Part shown: piece after piece, positions 1-7,082 of the stretch
Position numbering within the stretch: position 1 is the first letter of the stretch
How the letters are laid out: every line of letters starts with the position of its first letter
Origin: Deltaproteobacteria bacterium
GTDB lineage: Bacteria > Desulfobacterota > DSM-4660 > Desulfatiglandales > HGW-15
Length of the DNA: 25,422 bases
Direction of reading: 5' to 3'
Assembly: GCA_020342025.1 (NCBI GenBank)
Contig: CP070840.1
Coordinates: 3,751,954 to 3,777,375, forward strand
Made by a program: the position numbers and the translations under genes
The notes under the pieces: model-generated
Database searches by the model: none
What the model was told of the DNA's origin: nothing
The model's input: the letters and a program-made list of their open reading frames with translations, nothing else

Positions 1-1113
1 ATGGCTAAAGTCAAGTGGATCGGAGTTCTTGGGGCATCAGTCCTTGTAGTGTTCCTTCAAGCTGCAAATGCCCTGGGAATAGAGATTACCGATAAGCTTT
101 CCATTGAAGGCGTCCTTGCAGGGGCTTTTCAGTACCAGGACCTTAGGGATGCGCCGGGCTTCACCAACACAGGCCGGGGTGCGGTGCCCTTTGAACCGGA
201 AATCGCCTTTAGAGCCACTGAAAAGGATGAGTTCTTTGCCAAGTTTGGTTTTGCCAGAGGCAACGCCTTAAATGACGTCTTGCCTTTTATCCTCAGGCCC
301 TGGGCAGCCGCTCTAGAGGATGACGTCAAAAACATCAACGGCACGTGCCGGGATTATCTCCTCGCCGCATGGTACAAACACACTTTCCATTTTGGTGAAA
401 AGCAGTCGCTGGGAGTTACTGGCGGGCTCATTGACGCCACCGATTATCTCGATAATAACGTCTACTCCAACGACGAATACACCCAGTTCATGAATGAGGC
501 ACTCGTCAACGGCCCCAACGCATTCTTGCCCTCATACGATATTGGTGGAGCCTTTGAATGGGGCATGGGCGATTTCTCCCTTGATGGTGTGGTCATGCAC
601 ATACACGAGAACGCTGATGGTAATCCCTTCAACTTCTATGGCGTGCAACTGAGCTGCCATCTAGAATCCTCCATAGGAAAGGGAAACTACAGAGTGCTTG
701 TGGATTGGTCCAGCGCAGATTTTATGGATCCAGAAGGAGTTACTGTGGAACGTCGCAGCTCCATCATCTTGCCATTTGATCAGGAGCTTGGCGATATGCT
801 GGGCGCCTGGATCCGCTTTGGCTGGCAGGACGATAGGGCCGCCATTGATTTTGGGAATATGTATTCCGGGGGCATTGACATCAAGGGGAAACTCTGGGGG
901 CGGGAAGGGGACAACATGGGCATTGGCTATGCCTTCTTGGGTGGTGGCAATCAAGATATCGACACTTCTCAGGTTTTAGAAGGCTATATTCGTTTCGTGC
1001 TCACCAAGATCTTCGCCCTGACACTGGACGTGCAATACATACGGGAGAAAATGAAGGTGGGTGAGGGCCCCAAGGGATTCATATACGGTATCCGAATGGC
1101 CGCACATTTCTAA
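1..1113 (+). CDS. OprB-like outer-membrane porin
   Basis: Predicted outer-membrane beta-barrel that would let small solutes, possibly sugars, diffuse into the periplasm. Residues 1 to about 25 form a signal peptide (basic MAKVK, hydrophobic core, cleavage near ANA-LG). The rest is made of alternating amphipathic strands rich in Gly, Trp and Tyr, and the last residue is Phe, the usual BAM recognition end. Residue pattern (strands such as FAKFGFARGNALN, and GVQLS and GYIRFVLTKIFALTLDVQYIRE near the end) resembles the carbohydrate-selective porin family OprB; at 370 aa it is short for that family. The ATG is the first base of the window, so the ribosome site lies outside and an upstream start cannot be excluded. 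No U-tracted terminator is seen after the stop. The family call is by resemblance; the barrel call is firm. Confidence 0.75.
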   Translation: MAKVKWIGVLGASVLVVFLQAANALGIEITDKLSIEGVLAGAFQYQDLRDAPGFTNTGRGAVPFEPEIAFRATEKDEFFAKFGFARGNALNDVLPFILRPWAAALEDDVKNINGTCRDYLLAAWYKHTFHFGEKQSLGVTGGLIDATDYLDNNVYSNDEYTQFMNEALVNGPNAFLPSYDIGGAFEWGMGDFSLDGVVMHIHENADGNPFNFYGVQLSCHLESSIGKGNYRVLVDWSSADFMDPEGVTVERRSSIILPFDQELGDMLGAWIRFGWQDDRAAIDFGNMYSGGIDIKGKLWGREGDNMGIGYAFLGGGNQDIDTSQVLEGYIRFVLTKIFALTLDVQYIREKMKVGEGPKGFIYGIRMAAHF

Positions 1114-1355
1114 TCCTCCACATAAAATCACACCCCTGAGGTTCCGCAGGAATCAGATACATGCGCAGTTCCACGTGGCAAGGTCGAGGACGCCAGTCTG
1201 TCTGGGAAAAGGGTATAATCAACTTTCGATGTGACGTCAAATGGCGTTTAAAGTTTAATTTTCGCCTTAAATAGAGTAAAATTTAGATCACTCGTAACAT
1301 CCCCAATGCGCGACGGATTTGGGCGTACAGATTTCGTGTGAGTAAAAGTGCAATA
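1114..1355. other. intergenic region before the repeat element
   Basis: About 240 bases between the porin stop and the left end of the repeat element. It is AT-rich from about 1218 to 1300. No credible reading frame, tRNA-like fold or clear terminator is seen. Any promoter for the OmpW-like gene at 1593 would have to lie here or inside the repeat, because the repeat ends only 34 bases before that start codon. Confidence 0.5.
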
Positions 1356-1558
1356 GAGGCTGTCGGAAAACGCCCATCTGCGGCGTTATACTCATCCCCC
1401 GCCCTGTTAAATTCTCGCTACGCGAGACGGCGAAGCCGATTTAACAGGGCAAGTCATTGCGGCGTACTTCTATGTACGCCTCATTCCTCGGGATTTCGGA
1501 AGCCTTGCAGCTGGACATTTTCCATCAGCCTCTCATAAGCCGGTTTTTCGACAGTCTC
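1356..1558 (+). mobile_element. transposon-like repeat, copy 1 (MITE-like)
   Basis: A 203-bp element with imperfect terminal inverted repeats: GAGGCTGTCGGAAAA at the left and the complement of TTTTTCGACAGTCTC at the right (13 of 15 match). It is flanked by ATA on both sides (1353-1355 and 1559-1561), which could be a 3-bp target duplication. A second copy lies at 16385-16622. The shared core holds a 7-bp hairpin (GGCGTAC, loop TTCTAT, GTACGCC). It encodes no transposase, so it would be non-autonomous. Between two core blocks it carries a 50-bp palindromic insert absent from copy 2. It ends 34 bases upstream of the next start codon and so forms part of that gene's leader. Confidence 0.7.
1401..1450. 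repeat. 50-bp nested palindrome (three-way junction)
   Basis: A perfect 12-bp outer stem (GCCCTGTTAAAT at 1401-1412 with ATTTAACAGGGC at 1439-1450) encloses two adjacent hairpins: TCTCGC-TAC-GCGAGA (1413-1427) and CGGC-GAA-GCCG (1428-1438). Every base outside the two 3-base loops is paired, so the segment can fold as a three-way junction with no free junction bases on either strand. It sits inside repeat copy 1 and is absent from copy 2. Confidence 0.75.
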
Positions 1559-1592
1559 ATAAGAACTCGCATTAGGAGATAGGAGGGAAGGC

Positions 1593-2246
1593 ATGAAGAA
1601 AAGAGTTGTCTTAGTAATGATTGCGACAGTGTTTTTCGTTTTCACCGTTCGGGTTGGATCTGCAGAAGAATTGGACAAGAGGTTCGCCATAGGGGCAAGG
1701 GCAGCATTTTACAAGATTGCGGACGACGACATGCCGCAGGGTGAAATCAAATCTAGCGGAACGCTGTATGGAGAAGCCAACCTCACCTATTTTTTCGTTG
1801 ATTATTTCTCTCTGGAATTCAGCGGTGGGTATGCGAAACCGGATTTGGATTTGACACAGAGCTCAACGGGTTATGTCGTGGATTATGGAGAGATCAAACA
1901 GATTCCTTTTCTCTTAATCGCGCGTTTCCATTGGTGGAGTGATATCCCTAAAGTGGGCCTTTATGCAGGTGGAGGCGTTGGATACTTTATCAATGACTTT
2001 AGTGTTTCCAGCACATTTAGGAGCCTTAACCCGGGAGTTGCGGTGGATGTGGACAACAGTATTGGTGCGGTAGCCGGTGTAGGTCTTGAATACTTTATTT
2101 CTACACAACTGGCCCTTAATGTGGATCTAAAGTATATTTATAATCCGGTTGACTTTGTCCAAACACAGCCTGGTGTGAGTTCCTCAGCGTTTGATCTCGA
2201 TTTGAATACATTCTTCGGGGGCGTGGGAATCAAGTATTACTTCTAG
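1593..2246 (+). CDS. OmpW-like outer-membrane beta-barrel protein
   Basis: A 217-aa secreted protein: signal peptide of about 24 residues (MKKR, hydrophobic stretch, cleavage near GSA-EE), then amphipathic strands typical of an eight-stranded barrel (LTYFFVDYFSLEFSGGYA, GLYAGGGVGYFIND, AGVGLEYFISTQLALNVDLKYIY) and a C-terminal GVGIKYYF ending in Phe. Length, Gly-rich strands and the closing signature fit the OmpW/OmpA-like barrel group; ligand or role is not readable. The ATG has a GGAGGGAAGG Shine-Dalgarno just upstream. The 5' leader is formed by the right end of repeat copy 1. A strong terminator follows 43 bases after the stop, so it is monocistronic or the last gene of a unit. Confidence 0.75.
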   Translation: MKKRVVLVMIATVFFVFTVRVGSAEELDKRFAIGARAAFYKIADDDMPQGEIKSSGTLYGEANLTYFFVDYFSLEFSGGYAKPDLDLTQSSTGYVVDYGEIKQIPFLLIARFHWWSDIPKVGLYAGGGVGYFINDFSVSSTFRSLNPGVAVDVDNSIGAVAGVGLEYFISTQLALNVDLKYIYNPVDFVQTQPGVSSSAFDLDLNTFFGGVGIKYYF

Positions 2247-2289
2247 GGAGACTTGGAAACTTTCCTGGCGCACATCGTTGTTTCATCAA

Positions 2290-2319
2290 GGGCAGGGTCC
2301 TTTGGGCCCTGCCCTTTTT
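2290..2319 (+). terminator. Rho-independent terminator of the OmpW-like gene
   Basis: Stem GGGCAGGGTCC (2290-2300), loop TTT, and GGGCCCTGCCC (2304-2314) with one G-T wobble, followed directly by TTTTT. Confidence 0.9.
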
Positions 2320-2421
2320 ATGCCTTTGCCCCTGTTTGGCTTCCCAACTGCAGCCGGTGAATCCTCTATTTCATCCTTACCTCGCACTGCCTTTAATGTG
2401 TAAAATCTTTATGAAGTGCAA

Positions 2422-2693
2422 AGGCCGCTATAAAAGCGGCCTCTGCTCTGACGGTTGTTGTTTTATTGTTTCGTATGTGAATGGCTGCCGCGCGGTATCT
2501 TTCATTGCCTTACCGCACACGGTCGATAGGGGATCCGTAAGAATGATCCTGCCACCACTACCTCGGCAAGTAGTGCCTCGTCATTCCCATACCTCCTGAA
2601 AGGCATCACACAATTCCGCCGTCAGTCGGAATGCCGAGTTTTGTGTGGCGTGGGAGTGAGACTCATTTGTCTCACTCCCATTTCAATTTTCTG
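2422..2693 (-). ncRNA. candidate structured non-coding RNA (hairpin array)
   Basis: A 270-base interval with no credible protein gene that holds six consecutive inverted repeats: 2651-2662/2669-2680 (12 bp), 2607-2613/2641-2647 enclosing 2613-2618/2627-2632, 2556-2561/2570-2575, 2531-2535/2545-2549, 2492-2497/2511-2516 and 2422-2429/2435-2442 (8 bp). The minus strand is preferred because a good sigma70-type promoter (2700-2727) points into it and would start transcription near 2693, while the last hairpin could close the transcript. The drawback is that the first hairpin makes a better terminator on the plus strand. It does not match the conserved sequences I know for tmRNA, RNase P RNA or SRP RNA. 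A 6S or Csr-type RNA is not excluded. Confidence 0.35.
2651..2690 (+). terminator. strong hairpin, terminator-like on plus strand
   Basis: Perfect 12-bp stem (TGGGAGTGAGAC, loop TCATTT, GTCTCACTCCCA) followed by TTTCAATTTT on the plus strand. As a plus-strand terminator it would end a transcript from the hairpin-rich region; on the minus strand it would be the 5' hairpin of the candidate RNA. It could also shield against the convergent esterase transcript. Confidence 0.6.
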
Positions 2694-2699
2694 GCTTAT

Positions 2700-2727
2700 A
2701 TTTTACACAAATAACGAACAAAGTCAA
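2700..2727 (-). promoter_or_regulatory. sigma70-type promoter into the hairpin region
   Basis: On the minus strand TTGACT (2727-2722), a 16-base spacer and TAAAAT (2705-2700). No protein gene follows within the next 270 bases; the hairpin array does. Confidence 0.55.
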
Positions 2728-2830
2728 GGACTTACTTGAATCAACCAGTTGCAAGGAGGTTGTTCTCTCATCATTGCGCTTCCCAACATGTCCCCTTAGT
2801 AGATACATCCCGGGCGAGGGTTGTGTGTGC

Positions 2831-3520
2831 TCAGGCTTCGGGTTCGTGGTGAAAGGTTCTTAAGAGCCAGGCGCTGATGTCCTGAATTTCCTCTATGCAA
2901 ACGCCGTGCATTATCGGATATTCATGCCAACTTATCTGAACCCCCAACCGCCTTAATGTCTGTTTTGTTCGGACAGCATGGGCCATCGGAATCATCGGAT
3001 CCCGTGTGCCGTGGGCCATCATGATGGGGATGTCCTTGTTGACGAGGCTGATTTCCTTTGCGATGTAATCTGCGGTAGGCAAGTAGGTGGACAGAGCCAA
3101 TATGCCTGCCAGATGCTTCCCATAAGTCAAGCCGGTATGCAACGAGATGGCCCCTCCCTGGGAGAAACCTGCCAAGAGAATCCGCTCAGAGGGCATGCCC
3201 AATTCCATTTCCTTCTGAATAAGGGCATCCAGATGATCAACGGATTCAAAAAAATCATCCAGTTCTATGCCCCCCGATCCTAGCGGGCCGACCACGTCAT
3301 ACCAAGCCCGCATAACCATCCCCGCGTTAATGGTCACTGGCCGCTTCGGCGCGTGAGGGAAAATGAACCGGATCGGCAGTGTTTCCGGTAGGCGTAGCTC
3401 AGGAACGATGGGTCCAAAATCATGACCATCAGCGCCTAAGCCGTGAAGCCAGATAATTGATGCATAAGGCTCGGCCTTTGGGTTTAATTCAACGGAATCT
3501 AACAGTGCCATAATATTCAA
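2831..3520 (-). CDS. phospholipase/carboxylesterase family alpha/beta hydrolase
   Basis: A serine esterase of the acyl-protein thioesterase/carboxylesterase family (about 220 aa, the usual length), presumably cytoplasmic since no signal peptide is present. The catalytic triad is visible: Ser120 in GFSQGG, Asp174 in GTRDPMIP and His205 in YPIMHG; the oxyanion-side motif is WLHGLGADGHDF at residues 24-35. It would hydrolyse short-chain carboxyl esters or thioesters; the natural substrate is unknown. The longest frame starts with TTG at 3520; an ATG three codons later (3511) is equally possible and neither has a clear Shine-Dalgarno. The gene stands alone, convergent with the hairpin-rich region. 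Confidence 0.88.
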   Translation of the reverse strand: MNIMALLDSVELNPKAEPYASIIWLHGLGADGHDFGPIVPELRLPETLPIRFIFPHAPKRPVTINAGMVMRAWYDVVGPLGSGGIELDDFFESVDHLDALIQKEMELGMPSERILLAGFSQGGAISLHTGLTYGKHLAGILALSTYLPTADYIAKEISLVNKDIPIMMAHGTRDPMIPMAHAVRTKQTLRRLGVQISWHEYPIMHGVCIEEIQDISAWLLRTFHHEPEA

Positions 3521-3809
3521 TTTGTAACGCTACATGATCATGGGAACAGGGAGGATAAGATATGCTTTCAAATACCCTTCATCCGCGGAGGCCCAAGACC
3601 TAAGACAGAATTCCTATTATATTTATGAAAATGAATCAAGTGTAGAACTTGTGCTTCTCGCAACATGCCGGGCTTTGGGTTGACTCAGATTTATAATTGG
3701 CGTTTTCTATCATTTTTTCCTGGAAAAACAATTTCTTATGGCTTACTTAAGAGAAGGATGCCATGTTAGAAGGCCCATTTCCTAAGGCCTTAGATTCAGA
3801 GATGAGCGC
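3521..3809. other. divergent intergenic region, no gene seen
   Basis: AT-rich spacer between the divergently transcribed esterase (minus) and acyltransferase-like gene (plus). It must hold both promoters, but I cannot assign a convincing -35/-10 pair; a TTGACT at about 3680 lacks a well-spaced -10. Confidence 0.4.
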
Positions 3810-4652
3810 ATGATCACTGCCGAAGAAGAAAAATACATATTGGACCGCGCATATATTCCGGAGCATATTGTTGGGCTGATGACACGTGTATCTGGCGGGG
3901 AACCGTTTCTTTTTCAAAATTGTTTTTTTTGCCGAAAGGAGGAATGGATCATTCTTGTGGGGTATCCCCTGGAAAGCGATTTCACCTTTAAAGATCTCGA
4001 AGCCGTCATCGATGAAACAAAAAAGAGGTTTCGCCCCAAATACCTATCCCTAATAGCACCGGAATTACCATCTTCACTCAGCGCTTCCTGCGAGGAAAAG
4101 GAAAGCGACAGGTATTATACGCTAGACATTCCGGTTGGCTCCATAAAGAGCCGGATAGGGCGCCTGATCAGAAAAGCGCGGGAAAACGCCACGGTAGAAC
4201 GATCCACTGAAATGGGAGAAGCACACAAGGGGCTTACAGAGGAATTCATTGAAAGGGCCAATCCACCCCTTCGTGTAAGAAATCTGTTCTTGAAAATGCC
4301 CGATTATGTGGGTCATTCAGAGGGCTCTGTTGTCTTGAATGCATGGGACAAAGAAATGAATTTGACAGCATTCTATGTAGTGGATCTTGCGGCAAAGGAT
4401 TTCTCTGCTTATGTTATAGGTTGCCATTCCAAGAGAAACCATGTGCAGGGGGCCTCTGATCTCTTATGCCTTGAAATGATCGAGATGAGTGTGGAATATG
4501 GGAAGAAATATGTTCACCTTGGTCTTGGTGTAAACGAGGGAATAAGGAGGTTCAAAGAGAAATGGGGAGGCGTGCCCACAAGAAGATATGAGATGTGTGA
4601 ACTGGTGTTGAAAAGACCTTCAATCCTTGATGCATTCAAGTTTGCGCGTTAG
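3810..4652 (+). CDS. FemAB/GNAT-fold acyltransferase-like protein
   Basis: A 280-aa cytoplasmic protein. The C-terminal half (about residues 170-260) reads like an acyl-N-acyltransferase fold: strand VVLNAWDKEMNLTAFYVVDL, helix SDLLCLEMIEMSVEYGKKY, then HLGLGVNEGIRRFKEKWGG, which closely resembles the closing GxxxxGxxxFKxxWGG-type signature of FemAB-like and related proteins (peptidoglycan bridge or BioF2-like). The N-terminal half (MITAEEEKYILDRAYIPEHI and on) is not recognised. Substrate is unknown. Start is the ATG at 3810; only a weak purine stretch precedes it. It is followed 133 bases later by the TraB-like gene on the same strand, possibly in one transcript. Confidence 0.55.
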   Translation: MITAEEEKYILDRAYIPEHIVGLMTRVSGGEPFLFQNCFFCRKEEWIILVGYPLESDFTFKDLEAVIDETKKRFRPKYLSLIAPELPSSLSASCEEKESDRYYTLDIPVGSIKSRIGRLIRKARENATVERSTEMGEAHKGLTEEFIERANPPLRVRNLFLKMPDYVGHSEGSVVLNAWDKEMNLTAFYVVDLAAKDFSAYVIGCHSKRNHVQGASDLLCLEMIEMSVEYGKKYVHLGLGVNEGIRRFKEKWGGVPTRRYEMCELVLKRPSILDAFKFAR

Positions 4653-4785
4653 CCATCGCTCATACCCCGAAACTGTCCCTCCGGGAAAAGAGAGAAACGG
4701 TGTTTTCAGGAATAGTGGTAAGAGTGATTTGCTGAGTGGATTCGAAATGCGAGAGAGGTGTGGTTAAATAAGGCATAGAAGAGAG

Positions 4786-5622
4786 ATGTTTTTTAGGAAA
4801 TCCAAAGAAAGAGAAATGAAAATGATCTGGGAGGTAAACAAGGGCAACAAGAAGTCCTACCTTGTTGGCACTGCCCATTTCTTTCCGTACAGTTTCAGGA
4901 CTTCGCTTTCCAGATACTTGAAAGATGCTCGTGCGGTGCTGTTCGAAGGCCCCCTTGATAAAGATAATATGGCCAAGGTGGTAACTGCGGGCACCGAAGA
5001 GAATACCACACATCTGTTTGACAAGCTGGATAAACAGACCGTCGACCGCATCTCTGAGGCCATAGTTCCCGTATGCCGTCACAAGAGCTCATATCTCTTT
5101 TTCAACTTTCGCACGTTAAGCCAGGAAAACCCAGTTTACGAAATGATAAGAGGGATGAAGCCATGGTTTGCTTTCTTCACCATCTGGTCCAACTACTTGG
5201 AGAGTAAAGGATGGCGACATTCGGTGGATTATGAGGCTTACACGCTTGCCCAAGAAATGGGCAAGGACGTGGCTTTTCTGGAAACCATTGAAGAGCAAAT
5301 AAAGGTCTTGGAAAGCCTTTCGCTTGAAAGAATTCAATTTTTTCTGGAAAGGGTTGATCAGTGGAGTGAATATGCGCAGGCGTACGTAAGCGCTTATCTG
5401 GACGGGGATCTTGAGAACCTGAAGTCTATGTGGGGCAGGTTTCCAACCCGTCACTCCGCTGTAATAGGCGACCGCGATGAGATACTCTACAAAAGGATGC
5501 TAGCCTACCTGGAAAAGGGAGATGCTATGGCGTTTGTGGGCGCCCCTCACCTCCGGGGAATTAGCGATCTGCTTCGTGGCGATGGGTATGAAATCCACAA
5601 AAAGCGTCAAACGTTTTCCTAG
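4786..5622 (+). CDS. TraB/GumN family protein
   Basis: A 278-aa protein of the TraB/PrgY/GumN family, whose members are putative metal-dependent proteases. The N-terminal signature is present: WEV then YLVGTAHFFP with Gly28 and His31, followed by VLFEGPL. The C-terminal signature is also present: GDRDEILYKRM and AFVGAPHLRGISDLLRGDGYEI (family pattern VGxxHLxG). No signal peptide or clear membrane segment is seen, so it is probably cytoplasmic, unlike GumN-type lipoproteins. Starts: the ATG at 4786 follows GAAGAGAG; an in-frame ATG at 4816 (MKMIWEV) is an alternative that fits the family's N-terminus better. A long inverted repeat lies between it and the convergent TPR gene. Confidence 0.8.
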   Translation: MFFRKSKEREMKMIWEVNKGNKKSYLVGTAHFFPYSFRTSLSRYLKDARAVLFEGPLDKDNMAKVVTAGTEENTTHLFDKLDKQTVDRISEAIVPVCRHKSSYLFFNFRTLSQENPVYEMIRGMKPWFAFFTIWSNYLESKGWRHSVDYEAYTLAQEMGKDVAFLETIEEQIKVLESLSLERIQFFLERVDQWSEYAQAYVSAYLDGDLENLKSMWGRFPTRHSAVIGDRDEILYKRMLAYLEKGDAMAFVGAPHLRGISDLLRGDGYEIHKKRQTFS

Positions 5623-5663
5623 TTCATCGCCTCAAAGCCTCTGCCTTCTGAAAAACCCGCCAC

Positions 5664-5736
5664 CCCTCTCTCTGAAAAAAGCGCTCCTGCCGACGATTAT
5701 AGAATGTGGGGGCAAGGGGATTTTCCAGAGAGAGGG
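5664..5736. terminator. long inverted repeat between convergent genes
   Basis: Perfect 11-bp arms CCCTCTCTCTG (5664-5674) and CAGAGAGAGGG (5726-5736), extended by AAAA/TTTT with a one-base bulge, and a loop of about 45 bases. It lies between the 3' ends of the TraB-like gene (plus) and the TPR gene (minus), the position of a shared transcription barrier. No U-tract follows on the outside, so termination is inferred from position only. Confidence 0.4.
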
Positions 5737-5821
5737 ATCGAGCAGAGTCCTCAGGGGTAACACTCAGAGGATTGAGGTTTAAGATGAGTGAGACAGATAG
5801 GAAATAAGACGTGAAGAAGCA

Positions 5822-6148
5822 TTAATTAGCAACCAGTCTTTTGAAATCACGATTCTTCCAGAGGCCCTTAAAACAGTTTGCTTCCTTTACTGTCTTTTTG
5901 ATACCTGGATCCGTTTCTATTGCCTTTTTTAGTTTAGAAAGCGCCTCATCTTTTTTCCCTTCAGCGACGCAGACACTCGCCAGATTGTACCATGCCGGAA
6001 CGAGGGTTGGCCTTATCTCGGTTGCCTGATTGAACGCCACCCTTGCTTCAGCATATCTTTCAAGTCTGAAAAATTCGGCACCTTTGTTATTCCACAGCAC
6101 GGCAAGATCTGGTTTTACCTTGACCGCCTTCACACCATTTTTTCTCAT
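5822..6148 (-). CDS. small TPR-repeat protein
   Basis: A protein of 108 aa with about two tetratricopeptide repeats: DLAVLWNNKGAEFFRLERYAEARVAFNQATEIRP and the following LVPAWYNLASVCVAEGKKDEALSKLKKAIETDP match the W/L-G-Y-A-F-A-P spacing of TPR helices. The C-terminus (KEANCFKGLWKNRDFKRLVAN) resembles the common FxxLxxxxxFxxL TPR cap. It has no enzyme domain, so it should act as a protein-binding scaffold. A longer frame opens with GTG at 6178, but AAAGGAGG (6166-6159) sits 10 bases before the ATG at 6148, which fixes the start there. It lies 62 bases downstream of the PilZ-like gene, probably co-transcribed. Confidence 0.8.
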   Translation of the reverse strand: MRKNGVKAVKVKPDLAVLWNNKGAEFFRLERYAEARVAFNQATEIRPTLVPAWYNLASVCVAEGKKDEALSKLKKAIETDPGIKKTVKEANCFKGLWKNRDFKRLVAN

Positions 6149-6210
6149 TCCTAAGAATCCTCCTTTATCTTTTTTCACAGTAATATCTGAACCGCAATGA
6201 AGTGGTACAT

Positions 6211-6531
6211 CTAATGGAACTCGTGTTGGGATGCGTCTTCCAAGATCTCCAAGGCCACCAAAAAATGACCCCGGAAACGCCCTTCATCCTTCGAGATATC
6301 TCGTATCGTTGTCTTTAAGGAGTTGGTGGGATAACCCGATTCACCTGAATAGAATTTCATGTCCAAGGTGTCCCCCACCTTTAATCGGGGCAAAATAGCA
6401 GAATCTTCCTTTACCAAGACACACATGGTCATGTTCGCCGTATTCCAGATTTTGAATTGATAGGGGAGCTCAATTCCTTTTATGGAAAATTCCACGCTGT
6501 GATACGGATCCCCATTTCCTTTCCCTTCCAA
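6211..6531 (-). CDS. PilZ-like small protein
   Basis: A 106-aa soluble protein. The stretch LPYQFKIWNTANMTMCVLVKEDSAILPRLKVGDTLDMKFY, then LKTTIRDISKDEGRFRGHFLVALEIL, has the strand pattern of small PilZ-like proteins found in sulfate-reducing bacteria. In classical PilZ domains the corresponding turn reads DxSxxG after an RxxxR; here it reads NTANMTM and no RxxxR is visible, so cyclic-di-GMP binding is doubtful. The start is TTG at 6531, supported by AAAGGAGG at 6549-6542 with a 10-base spacer. A TTGACA promoter lies at 6608-6581. It is the first gene of a two-gene unit with the TPR protein, hinting at a shared regulatory role. The family assignment rests on resemblance only. Confidence 0.55.
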   Translation of the reverse strand: MEGKGNGDPYHSVEFSIKGIELPYQFKIWNTANMTMCVLVKEDSAILPRLKVGDTLDMKFYSGESGYPTNSLKTTIRDISKDEGRFRGHFLVALEILEDASQHEFH

Positions 6532-6580
6532 CGCCTAGCTGCCTCCTTTGTCGGCCCCTTTATTCATCTCTCATCGGCTT

Positions 6581-6608
6581 TCCTTATGAGGGGCACCCTC
6601 CATGTCAA
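6581..6608 (-). promoter_or_regulatory. promoter of the PilZ-like/TPR pair
   Basis: On the minus strand TTGACA (6608-6603), 16-base spacer, TAAGGA (6586-6581), about 50 bases upstream of the TTG start. Confidence 0.5.
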
Positions 6609-7082
6609 CTGGGATTTTCGAGTGCCTTGTATACTGACGTATAATTAGCAATATTTATGCCAAATTATAGTTGCGCGAACAGCTTCACCCGTACCCACGT
6701 CAATTTCTTAAAAAATATGTGCAATAACGATAAGTTGCAGACAAGGAGGCGCCATTTCCACCACTGGAGCATTCGGGAACGCCAGAAGGGACCGGTTTCT
6801 CAGCGTGATGTTGAGCCTAAACCGTCTGAAATTTCATACGTTTTTCAGGGGGCAGGTATGATTAAATATACAGCATGGGGGAATCTATGATGTTATGGGA
6901 GGCGTCAACGTGGAGATTTTTTTGGGGATTTATGGTGATTAGGATAGAGGGAAGCGTCCAGAGTATTATGGAGGAAGAGAAAAGGTTTCAATAAGGAATG
7001 AGATTATGTTACTCACTCCAAGTGAGACCGTATAGGCCCGTCTTGTGTGCAAGAGGGGAAATCTCTGGGGAGTTGCGATTCG
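6609..7082. other. intergenic region without a convincing gene
   Basis: About 470 bases between the divergent PilZ-like and HIT genes. A 77-codon frame at 6657-6890 lacks a ribosome site and looks random. A 35-codon frame at 6887-6994 follows GGGGGAA and contains aromatic residues (WRFFWGFMV), but nothing else supports it. No stable hairpin or tRNA-like fold was noticed. Confidence 0.4.

Noticed and set aside
1163..1176. GCGCAGTTCCACGT shared with 8393-8406
   Set aside because: A 14-base match between two sites is expected by chance in a window of this size and no flanking similarity extends it.
1338..1538. Small ORF sharing the end HCGVLLCTPHSSGFRKP with another at 16468-16707
   Set aside because: The similarity comes from the shared repeat element, not from protein conservation; no ribosome site.
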